Of a DNA stretch of 64,000 nucleotides, positions 35,913 to 43,728 are shown one piece after another (position 1 is the first letter of the stretch; the number at the start of each line of letters is the position of its first letter). Below the pieces are notes generated by a model that did no database searches, was not told where the DNA came from, and worked only from the letters and a program-made list of their open reading frames with translations. Location of the stretch: positions 54,073-118,072 of the forward strand of contig CAVWQS010000004.1 of NCBI GenBank assembly GCA_963757155.1, written 5' to 3'. The translations under genes were made by a program, and so were the position numbers. Source of the DNA: DASXQK01 sp963757155 (lineage in GTDB: Bacteria > Pseudomonadota > Alphaproteobacteria > Dongiales > Dongiaceae).

Positions 35913-36985
35913 GTGCCCAGCCGAACCTCTTCCCGCCGCCGGATGAAGAAATCGAGATTGTTCTTGAGGCGCTGATTGCCCGGGTCCAACTCGAGCGCCT
36001 TCTGTCCCCATTCCACCGCACGATCCATGACATTGAGGTGCCAGGCGCCGATGGCACCGAGATCGAAGAGCCGGAATCCCCAGGCGTGGGAATCGTCGAG
36101 ATAGCTTCCCATGTTGCGCGTTTTCTCGATTCCGTTGACACAGGCATAGAACAGGTTCGTCCAGTCGGACTGCCCGTGATATTCCTCGGCCAGATCGAGC
36201 CATGTCGCGCGCCGGTGGGGTGCCTCCATCCGTGCCTGTTCCAGCCAGACCATCCTTTTCTCCGGCTGCATCCGCGCCAGATAGCGCATCGCCTCGGCTC
36301 GCTCCTCAATCCAGTTGTACGAGGGCACAGCCAGGTAGCGCTGCAACAGCTCGATCCCCTCGTCGTGCCTGTTGGCCCACATATATTCGCGGCCCAGCCA
36401 GAAGCATAGCTGCGGATCCGCCGGGTCCTCGCGATGCGCCAACTCCATCAGATGGATATATTGTTGATGGTTTGTTTCCGTGGTCCTCAGGTGATGTATC
36501 TCGATGCCATGGCAATTCTGCAGCACTTCCTTGCCGGCGAAGACCAGCGTCTCATGGACCGGGCGCTTGAAGTGATAGCCGGAGCGGCTGTGGAAGCTCT
36601 TCGACGGGTACCATTTGATCGGGGTGGGATCCTCCTCGCTGGATCGCAGCACCAGCCGGCACATCAGCCCGGTGGTTTCCGGGGTCCAGGCGGCCTCGAG
36701 TTTCGGCCGCCAGCCGGGCTGGAGATACATATCCATGTCCATGGTGACGCAGACATCGACATCCCCAGGGATGAGGGCCATGGCCGCATTCCGGGCCAGA
36801 TCGAACCGCCAGGGGCGAACCGCGATCCGGTGCACCGTCACACCCGCTGTGGTCAGGCGTTCGACCGTATCGTCGGTGCTGCCCGTATCGGCGACGATGC
36901 GATAGTCGGCATCCCCAGCCGAATTCGCCCAGCGCTCGACATGGGCGGATTCGTTCAGGGCGATGGTGTAAACCGCGACCTTCAC
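35909..36985 (-). CDS. Glycosyltransferase family 2 protein
   Basis: 358 residues. GT-A N-terminus: VAVYTIALNESAHVERW, DYRIVADTGSTDDTVE, VCVTMDMDMYLQPGW (metal-binding DxD type). The C-terminal half is TPR-like (DPQLCFWLGREYMWANRHDEGIELLQRYL, WGQKALELDPGNQRLKNNLDFF). It probably adds a sugar to a lipid- or protein-linked acceptor. The last 4 bases overlap the start of the GT4-like gene, so the two form an operon; the methyltransferase at 33714 converges on them. Confidence 0.87.
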   Translation of the reverse strand: MKVAVYTIALNESAHVERWANSAGDADYRIVADTGSTDDTVERLTTAGVTVHRIAVRPWRFDLARNAAMALIPGDVDVCVTMDMDMYLQPGWRPKLEAAWTPETTGLMCRLVLRSSEEDPTPIKWYPSKSFHSRSGYHFKRPVHETLVFAGKEVLQNCHGIEIHHLRTTETNHQQYIHLMELAHREDPADPQLCFWLGREYMWANRHDEGIELLQRYLAVPSYNWIEERAEAMRYLARMQPEKRMVWLEQARMEAPHRRATWLDLAEEYHGQSDWTNLFYACVNGIEKTRNMGSYLDDSHAWGFRLFDLGAIGAWHLNVMDRAVEWGQKALELDPGNQRLKNNLDFFIRRREEVRLGT

Positions 36986-37102
36986 TGGGTTGGACCCCGA
37001 TTCCGGGCGAGCTGCCGGAGAGACCGAAACTTCAAAATCGGCTTATCCTACAGGGCCTTGCGCTATCCGTGAAGCTGCGGCTGCCGGCTCCGAGGCCCAA
37101 CC

Positions 37103-38775
37103 TCAGGGCCCCTCATAGACCTCCACCACCTGCATCATGCCGAGATCCTCATGGTTCATCATGTGGCAATGGATCATGAAGCGGCCCGTGAAATCGAGAA
37201 ATCGCGAGCGGAAGGTCAGGCTGCCGTTTCGCGGCAGCACGACGGTATCGAGCCATACCGGCTCGGCCAAAGGCTGGCCGTTCACCTTGATCAGCTGGAA
37301 CGGATTGGTGTGGATGTGGAAGATGTGATCGTCGACGTGAAGGTTGACGATCGTCCACTCCTCCACCGCCCCGAGGCGAACCCGCTGATCGACCCGGTTC
37401 ATGGCGAAGCTCCGTCCGTCGATCTGGAATTTGTACTCCTGCCAATGCTCGCTATCGGCCGCCTCCGGCGCCGTCGAGGAGAAGGTGAGCCGACGATGGC
37501 CGGTGATCTCCTCGTCGCGAATGGTGGCGAAGCGGGGCGGGCGGCAGGCTGGCGGGCAGCGTCATCGCCAGCGGCTCGCCGGCGACCACCAGGTGAGCGA
37601 GGAGCCCGTGGGGCGAGGGATAACCCTGGTCGTAGGGCAGGGCCTGCAGCTCATAGCTGCCGGGCGCCCCCGCCTGCACCAGAAAATCGATGCGCTGACC
37701 GGGCGCGATCAGGACGGCCGTCGGATCGTCCCTCACATGGGTTCCGGTGCGGATTTCAGGCTGGTCCATCCGGGCCAGCGCGATTCCGTCGCGCGCGATG
37801 GGGTGCAATTTGTGGCCGTGAAGTGCCAGGAAGATGTCGTCCTGATAACCGGCGTGGAGCAGGCGCCAGCGCTGCACCTCGCCCGGCCGCATGGCGATCG
37901 TCGGCGCCCGCTGGCCATTGACGGTGAGAAAGCGGACGGCGTGCTCGGGGAAGAGCGTGTCCATGCTCTCGATCATCCCGAAGCCGTCGAACACGACCTC
38001 GCCCAGGACGAGAAGGCGCTCCCGAGCGGCGGCGATTTCCGGGACATCGTCGAAATCGCCTTCGATGATGACGGCGCCGGCCATGCCGCTCGCCACCTGA
38101 ACATCGGCGCCGCCGTGATGATGAGGATGATACCAGTAGGTGCCGGCCGTGTGGTCGGCGGGGATGGCGATCTCGACGTCGTAGCTCTCGCCCGGTTCCA
38201 TCGTACGCATGACGTTGTCCGAGATACCGCTCGGGCTTACATGCGAGCCGTGGAAATGCAGGTTCGTCGTGTTGAGATGATGCGGCTGGTCGATATTGGC
38301 CGGCATCGGGTCGCGGTTCGGCGGCAGGTCGTTGACGATCCTGATCCGAAGAACATCGCCGCGACGCAGGCGCAGCGTCGGGCCGGGCATGGTGCCCTCA
38401 TAACTCCGCATGAAGAGGCGATAGCCGCCGACGTCCCTGTAGGCGTAGCGGATCTGCAGCGTCGTCCGCAGCTCGCCGCCGACAGAGCGGCGCAGCTCCG
38501 GTTCGACGAGGGGCAGGCCCTCGGTGAAGGGGACCGCCCGCACCCCGATCGTGTCCGAGCGCATTCTGGCCGGACATCTCCATGCCCGACATATCCGCGC
38601 CCGTCTCGGCCCCGGCGTCCCCCGCCGCCGCTCCCAGCAAGCCCGGAACCGCCAGGGCTGTCCCAACTCCCGTCGTCAGGAAGCGCCGCCGCGAAACTCC
38701 CTCGGCGGCGGTCAGCGCCGGAGCCGACGGAATGGTCGTTCCGTCCTTGCCTTGATTTCTGCGATGATTGGACAT
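37103..38775 (-). pseudogene. Tat-exported multicopper oxidase, two frameshifts
   Basis: Starts with a twin-arginine signal (SRRRFLTTGVGTALAVPGLLGAAAG). Copper motifs in order: LHFHGSHVSP, YWYHPHHHGGADVQ, then after the second shift HIFHIHTNPFQLIKV and MIHCHMMNHEDLGMM. These provide type 1, 2 and 3 copper ligands. Single extra bases at about 38572 and 37540 interrupt the frame; corrected length is about 556 residues. It would oxidise metals or phenolics in the periplasm with reduction of oxygen to water. GGGGGAA lies before the ATG. The cofactor-loaded protein would need the TatABC system encoded at 17-19 kb. Confidence 0.85.
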
Positions 38776-38951
38776 CGATGTTCCCCCATAGGCTGCGCGT
38801 CCCCCTCGGCGCCATATTCTAGTCCAAGGGGCGGGACGCGTTTAATGGGAAGTATCCCGGGCGGCCCCACCAAAACATCCGCGGCCCGTGTCGGATCGCC
38901 CCTGGCCCGTTCGTCCTCGGGTCAGACATGACCGAAGCAGGAGAGACTCGA

Positions 38952-39434
38952 ATGACCGCCACCCCCGCTGCCACCCCGGCCTCCGACCGCGAGCTGGTGC
39001 TGACCCGCCTGATCGATGCGCCGCGCGAAAAGCTATTCCGGGCATGGACCGATCCTGCGCTGCTCAAGCAGTGGTTCGCCCCGCTGCCCTGGACCACCGC
39101 TTCCGCCGAGCTCGATGTTCGGCCGGGCGGGGCCAGCCTCATCATCATGCGCGATCCCGAGGGGAATGAATTTCCAAGCCGGGGCGTATTTCTGGAGGTG
39201 GTCAAGAACGAGCGGCTCGTCTTCACCGATGCCTATGTCCGGGGCTGGGAGCCCTCGGAGAAGCCCTTCATGACGGGGATCCTGACCTTCGAGGATGTCG
39301 GCGGAAAGACCCGATACACCGCCCGCGTCCGTCATTGGACCGTCGCCGACCGCGAGGCGCATGAGAAGATGGGCTTTCACCAGGGCTGGGGGCAATGCAC
39401 CGACCAGCTCGCAGCATTGGTCGCGAAGCTCTGA
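38952..39434 (+). CDS. SRPBCC (AHSA1-like) domain protein
   Basis: 160 residues: ELVLTRLIDAPREKLFRAWTDPALLKQWFAP, GGASLIIMRDPEGNEFPSRGVFLEVVKNERLVFTDAY, GFHQGWGQCTDQLAALV. This is the START-like hydrophobic-pocket fold; ligand unknown. The start ATG 38952 is 7 bases after AGGAGAGA; a start at 38928 is possible. It is divergent from the multicopper oxidase and 13 bases before a GFA-type gene. Confidence 0.85.
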   Translation: MTATPAATPASDRELVLTRLIDAPREKLFRAWTDPALLKQWFAPLPWTTASAELDVRPGGASLIIMRDPEGNEFPSRGVFLEVVKNERLVFTDAYVRGWEPSEKPFMTGILTFEDVGGKTRYTARVRHWTVADREAHEKMGFHQGWGQCTDQLAALVAKL

Positions 39435-39447
39435 GAGGAGCGAACCC

Positions 39448-39795
39448 ATGCACTACAAGGGAAGCTGTCACTGCGGTCAGATCACCTTCGAGGTCGACGG
39501 CGAGCTGGAGGCCGCGGTGTCCTGCAACTGCTCGATCTGCGCGCGCAAGGGCGCGCTGCTCTGGGCCGTGCCGCGCGACAAGCTGCAGCTGCTCACCTCA
39601 GGGGAAAGCCTCGGCCGCTACAGCTTCAACAACCATGTGATTGCGCATCGCTTCTGCCGGACCTGCGGCATTCATCCTTTTGCCGAGGACGCCGTGCCGA
39701 AGGACGAGCCCTCGGCCTATATCAACATCCGCTGCCTGGAAGGCCTCGACCTCGCCGCTGTTCCCGTCATGGAATTCGACGGCCGCTCGATGTGA
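39448..39795 (+). CDS. GFA family zinc-binding protein
   Basis: 115 residues with the Cys pattern of the GFA/CENP-V fold: GSCHCGQITFEV, SCNCSICARKGAL, HRFCRTCGIHPF. The cysteines bind structural zinc. The family was named for glutathione-dependent formaldehyde activation, a function that does not apply to all members. GAGAGGAG precedes the ATG. Probably cotranscribed with the SRPBCC gene. Confidence 0.88.
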   Translation: MHYKGSCHCGQITFEVDGELEAAVSCNCSICARKGALLWAVPRDKLQLLTSGESLGRYSFNNHVIAHRFCRTCGIHPFAEDAVPKDEPSAYINIRCLEGLDLAAVPVMEFDGRSM

Positions 39796-39813
39796 TCACC
39801 CGCTGCGCTGTGG

Positions 39814-40818
39814 CTAAGGCTTCTCGCCCGCCGCCGCCATCACCGCCTCGACATCGGTGACCCAGACGAGCTTCTGGTCCTTGAAATGCTCGAGGACCCG
39901 GCGCAGGGCCGCCGCACCCGTGGGCGTACCCATCACGAAGGGATGGATGCCGATGGCGACGACCGTGGCCTCGCGGCTGGGATCGGCCTCGGCCTCCCTC
40001 GCCAATTCATCGACATAGTCGATCCACAGCCGCTCCATATCGCTCGGCTCCTTGGCGCGGCCGAGATATTGCCCCATATCGACCGTGGTCGTGGGGTAGG
40101 GGATCAGGACCAGCGGTCCCGGCTTGGTGGAGAGCCGCGACAAGATGTCGGAATCCATGCTGTCGAGCGTGTAGGTGATGCCTTCGGCGGCCGTGGCGGT
40201 GAAGGTATCGGCATTGGGATAGACGCTGGGGCTCGACCAGCCGCGCGAGCGCACGCCCGTCTCCTTCTCGATCAGATCGATCGTCTTGCGGATATAGGCC
40301 TTCTGCTCGTCGAGGCCGCCGCCCAGCGGCAGGAGCTGGTTCGAATTGTTCATGCCATGGGCGACGATGGGGGCCTGGGGCAGCAAGGCGCGGAACTGCT
40401 TCCAGACATCCGGCTGCTGCTCGGGAAAGAGCGCGTTGAGGGCGATGCTCAAGGGCATGTCCTGGTCATGGAAGACCCGGCCGACGCGCGGAATCCCCCA
40501 ATCGATGGCGTATTGGCGGAAGGATTCATCGACGATATCGGGATCGCGCCCGCCCATATCCGAGCGGAAGTTCGGACCCTGGCCATGGCCCCAGACCTCG
40601 ACATAGAGAACGAAGCAGACCGCGACCTTCTTGCCGCCGGGCCAGGCCTGGACGTGAATGGGCGCGCGCGGCAGGCCGGTGATCCAATCGGTGGAATCCT
40701 GGCTGAAGGCCGGAGCGCCCGAGGCCAGCAGGCAGACGAGGGCCAGCAGCATGCCGGCTGTCGCGCCGAAGCGCCGCCGATTGCGACGCAACGATATCCC
40801 GGTGACGCTTCTTCCCAT
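39814..40818 (-). CDS. Polysaccharide deacetylase family protein, copy 1
   Basis: 334 residues. Signal peptide (MLLALVCLLASGAPAFSQ, cleavage near 40), then a NodB-fold relative of the PuuE type: PGGKKVAVCFVLYVEVWGHG, PDIVDESFRQYAIDWGIPRV, IVAHGMNNSNQLLPLGG, SRGWSSPSVYPNADT, and VAIGIHPFVMGTPTG. Metal-binding Asp/His of classical NodB enzymes are partly replaced, so substrate is open. An adjacent second copy lies at 40931-41936. Confidence 0.82.
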   Translation of the reverse strand: MGRSVTGISLRRNRRRFGATAGMLLALVCLLASGAPAFSQDSTDWITGLPRAPIHVQAWPGGKKVAVCFVLYVEVWGHGQGPNFRSDMGGRDPDIVDESFRQYAIDWGIPRVGRVFHDQDMPLSIALNALFPEQQPDVWKQFRALLPQAPIVAHGMNNSNQLLPLGGGLDEQKAYIRKTIDLIEKETGVRSRGWSSPSVYPNADTFTATAAEGITYTLDSMDSDILSRLSTKPGPLVLIPYPTTTVDMGQYLGRAKEPSDMERLWIDYVDELAREAEADPSREATVVAIGIHPFVMGTPTGAAALRRVLEHFKDQKLVWVTDVEAVMAAAGEKP

Positions 40819-40847
40819 GACGGCGACCCCCCTGTAATCCCAGTCGC

Positions 40848-40875
40848 ACAGTACAAGTACAATTTATTATGTCAA
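40848..40875 (-). promoter_or_regulatory. Candidate promoter of deacetylase copy 1
   Basis: TTGACA (40875-40870), a 16-base AT-rich spacer and TACTGT (40853-40848) on the minus strand, 30 bases before the ATG. The spacer carries GTAC-TT-GTAC, an operator-like repeat. It is conserved in the second copy. Confidence 0.5.
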
Positions 40876-40930
40876 TTCAATTAGATAGAGTTGCAGCTTC
40901 CTCGTTCGATGTGAGCGCCGGGCGCTGCGG

Positions 40931-41936
40931 CTAAGGCTTCTCGCCCGCAGCCGCCAGCACCGCTTCGACATCGGTGACCCAGACCAGCTTCTGCTGCTTG
41001 AAATGCTCGAGGACCCGGCGCAAGGCCGCCGCACCCGTGGGCGTACCCATCACGAAGGGATGGATGCCGATGACAAGGACCGTGGCCTCGCGGCTGGGAT
41101 CGGCCTCGGCCTCCCTCGCCAGTTCGTCGACATAGTCGATCCACAGCCGTTCCATATCGCTCGGCTCCTTGGAACGCACGAGATACTGGCCCATATCGAC
41201 CGTGGTCGTGGGATAGGGGATCAGGACCAGCGGTCCCGGCTTGGTGGAGAGCCGCGACAAGATGTCGGAATCCATGCTGTCGAGCGTGTAGGTGATGCCT
41301 TCGGCGGCCGTGGCGGTGAAGGTATCGGCATTGGGATAGACGCTGGGGCTCTGCCAGCCGCGCACGCGCACGCCCGTCTCCTTCTCGATCAGATCGATCG
41401 TCTTGCGGATATAGGCCTTCTGCGCATCGAGGCCGCCGCCCAGCGGCAGGAGCTGGTTCGAATTGTTCATGCCATGGGCGACGATGGGAGCATTGGGATG
41501 CAAGGCGCGGAGCTGCTTCCAGACATCCGGCTGCTGCTCGGGAAAGAGCGCGTTGAGGACGATGCTCAAGGGCATGTCCTGCTCATGGAAGACTCTGCCG
41601 ACGCGCGGAATCCCCCAATCGATGGCGTATTGGCGAAAGGATTCGTCGACGATATCGGGATCGCGCCCGCCCATATCGGAGCGGAAGTTCGGGCCCTGGC
41701 CATGGCCCCAGACCTCGACATCGAGAACGAAGCAGACCGCGACCTTCTTTCCGCCGGGCCAGGCCTGGACGTGAATGGGCGCGCGCGGCAGGCCGGTGAT
41801 CCAATCGGTGGAAATCCTGGCTGAAGGCCGGTGCACCCGACGCCAGCAGGCAGATGAGGGCCAGCAGCATGCCGGCTGTCGCGCCGAAGCGCCACCGATT
41901 GCAGCGCAACGATATTCCGGTGACGCTTCTTCCCAT
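40931..41936 (-). pseudogene. Polysaccharide deacetylase family protein, copy 2, one frameshift
   Basis: Same 334-residue protein as copy 1, including the signal peptide from ATG 41936. Comparison with copy 1 shows GTGGAAATCC at 41807-41816 where copy 1 has GTGGAATCC. The extra A breaks the frame just after the signal peptide. The rest is intact and conserved (VAVCFVLDVEVWGHG, VIGIHPFVMGTPTG). It may be a functional gene with a base-calling error. A start at 41980 in the downstream frame would bypass the break but lose the signal peptide. Confidence 0.82.
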
Positions 41937-41965
41937 GACGGCAACCCCCCGGTAATCCCAGTCGC

Positions 41966-41993
41966 ACAGTACAAGTACAATTTATTATGTCAA
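41966..41993 (-). promoter_or_regulatory. Candidate promoter of deacetylase copy 2
   Basis: Same TTGACA (41993-41988), 16-base spacer, TACTGT arrangement as in copy 1. Confidence 0.5.
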
Positions 41994-42047
41994 TTCAATT
42001 AGATAGAGTTACACTTCTTCGCGTTCAACGAGCGAAAGCGCAAGCCC

Positions 42048-42764
42048 TTGCCGCATCCCTCCCTGCGCGGCCTGCTGTTCGACAAGGACGGCACGCTGAT
42101 CGATTTCTTCCAGACCTGGGCGCCGGCCTATGCCGAGGCGGCCCATCGCCTCGCCGGCGGCGATGCCGAGCTGGCCGACCGCCTGCTGACGCTGGGCGGG
42201 CGCGATCCCGCCACCGGGCGCTACAGGCCGGAATCCCCGCTCGCCTCGGGCACCAACGCCCAGATCACCAAGATCTGGGCCGATGCCATCGGCCATGCGG
42301 ATGTCGACGGGCTGAACCGCAGCCTCAACAGCTTCTTCAACGAGCATGCGCTGGGCAATGCCCGGCCGGTGACCGACCTGGTCAATCTCTTCGGCCGGCT
42401 GAAGAGCCACGGCTTCAAGATCGGGCTCGCCACCATGGACAGCGCTGCGGCGGCGGAGGCGCAGCTCTCGGCCTTCGGGGTGCGCGGGCTGATGGATTTC
42501 GTCTGCGGCTATGATTCAGGCTTCGGCCATAAGCCCGGGCCGGGCATGGTGGAAGCCTTCTGCCGGACCACCGGCCTCAAGGCGAGCGAGATCGCCGTCG
42601 TCGGCGATTCCCCCCACGACCTCGACATGGCGCGCGCCGCCGGTGCCGGCCGCGCCATCGGCGTGCTGACCGGCGTCAGCCTGCGCGAGGTGCTGAGCCT
42701 GCATGCGGATCTGGTGCTGGAGAGCATCGCCGATCTGGAGACGGCGCTGGAATTGCCGGTGTGA
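42048..42764 (+). CDS. HAD family hydrolase (phosphoglycolate phosphatase-like)
   Basis: 238 residues from a TTG. HAD motifs: LLFDKDGTLIDF (I, nucleophile Asp), IGLATMDS (II), GHKPGPGMVEAF (III, Lys), AVVGDSPHDLDMARAAGAG (IV). The cap domain is helical (about 20-85), as in Gph-type phosphatases. It hydrolyses a small phosphate ester. The start lies just beyond the 3' end of the tandem duplication, with no better in-frame start upstream; the duplication may have replaced the original leader. Confidence 0.88.
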   Translation: MPHPSLRGLLFDKDGTLIDFFQTWAPAYAEAAHRLAGGDAELADRLLTLGGRDPATGRYRPESPLASGTNAQITKIWADAIGHADVDGLNRSLNSFFNEHALGNARPVTDLVNLFGRLKSHGFKIGLATMDSAAAAEAQLSAFGVRGLMDFVCGYDSGFGHKPGPGMVEAFCRTTGLKASEIAVVGDSPHDLDMARAAGAGRAIGVLTGVSLREVLSLHADLVLESIADLETALELPV

Positions 42765-42776
42765 GGAGAGCGGGCG

Positions 42777-43553
42777 CTATGCCAGCGCCCATCCTCCATC
42801 CACCCGCAGCGTCGTGCCGGTGATCAGCGAGGCGGCGGGCGACGCGAGGAAGACGACGGCGCCGGCGACATCCATGGGCTCGCCGATGCGGCCCAGGGGA
42901 ATCTTCGCCAAGGTCTCGCGCAGGAAATTCTCGTCGGAGAGCGAGGGCCTCGTGCCGTCGGTCCAGATGAAGGTCGGCGCCACGGCATTCACGGTCACCT
43001 GATACGGCGCCCATTCATAGGCGAGGCAGCGCGTCATATGGTCGATGCCGGCCTTGGTCATGCAATAGATCGCTTCGCCCTTGAGGGCCACCTGACCGGC
43101 CTGGGAGCTCATATTGATGATGCGCCCGGCCTTGCGCGCGATCATGCGGCGCCCCGCCGCCTGGGCGGCGAAGAAGGTGCCCTTCAGATTGACGGCGAGG
43201 GTGGCGTCGAAATCCGCCTCGTTCACATTCTCGGCCAGGTTCTCCGGCCCGATGCCAGCGTTGTTGACCAGCACGTCGATCCGCCCGAAGGCCGCCTCGG
43301 CCGCCGCGATCGCGCTTTCGATCTGGTCGAGATGGGCCACATCCATCTGGAACGGCAGAGCACGCCGGCCGAGGGCTTCGATCTCCTTTGCCAGCGCCTG
43401 GCCGCTCGCGGCCTTCGCATCGCGCAAGCCCAAAGCGATATCGGCGCCGGCCTTGGCGCAGGCGAGCGCCGAGGCGCGCCCGAGCCCGCGGGCAGCACCC
43501 GTCACCAGCACGGTTTGTCCAACGAGATCGAAGCGCGGAAATTCCTCTGCCAT
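42777..43553 (-). CDS. SDR family oxidoreductase
   Basis: 258 residues, classical short-chain dehydrogenase: VTGAARGLGRASALA (cofactor site, about 18-32), VLVNNAGIG, INMSSQAGQ (catalytic Ser), YCMTKAGIDHM (Tyr and Lys), and a C-terminal ITGTTLRVDGGWALA. It resembles FabG-like and sugar dehydrogenases; substrate unknown. It converges with the HAD gene (12-base gap). Confidence 0.9.
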   Translation of the reverse strand: MAEEFPRFDLVGQTVLVTGAARGLGRASALACAKAGADIALGLRDAKAASGQALAKEIEALGRRALPFQMDVAHLDQIESAIAAAEAAFGRIDVLVNNAGIGPENLAENVNEADFDATLAVNLKGTFFAAQAAGRRMIARKAGRIINMSSQAGQVALKGEAIYCMTKAGIDHMTRCLAYEWAPYQVTVNAVAPTFIWTDGTRPSLSDENFLRETLAKIPLGRIGEPMDVAGAVVFLASPAASLITGTTLRVDGGWALA

Positions 43554-43638
43554 GGTCCTATCCCCCCTTTGACGTCTTGATTCCCGCCACCTCTTGGAAT
43601 GGCGTTCCGAGTGCTGAGTCTACCGGTCCGCGCCAGGT

Positions 43639-43681
43639 GTCGTCCACGGGCCGATCACCGGGAGTTGATCCCCTGGACGAC
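43639..43681. promoter_or_regulatory. Inverted repeat between SDR and LuxR genes
   Basis: GTCGTCCA (43639-43646) pairs with TGGACGAC (43674-43681), and GGG/CCC next to the arms extends the stem. It lies in the 175-base divergent gap and could be an operator or a leader hairpin. Confidence 0.35.
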
Positions 43682-43728
43682 GAGGACGTGCCAGCCTGCG
43701 GGAATCGATCCCAGACGGAATCATCGAC

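Larger units (their letters stand above)
39805..42036. repeat. Tandem duplication, about 1.1 kb unit
   Basis: Two direct copies (about 39805-40916 and 40922-42036) hold the deacetylase gene with its upstream region. The offset is 1117 bases at the left end and 1118 at the promoter, so only one net indel separates the copies; it is the A insertion that breaks copy 2. The encoded proteins differ at about 18 of 334 positions, so the duplication is not brand new. Confidence 0.85.
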
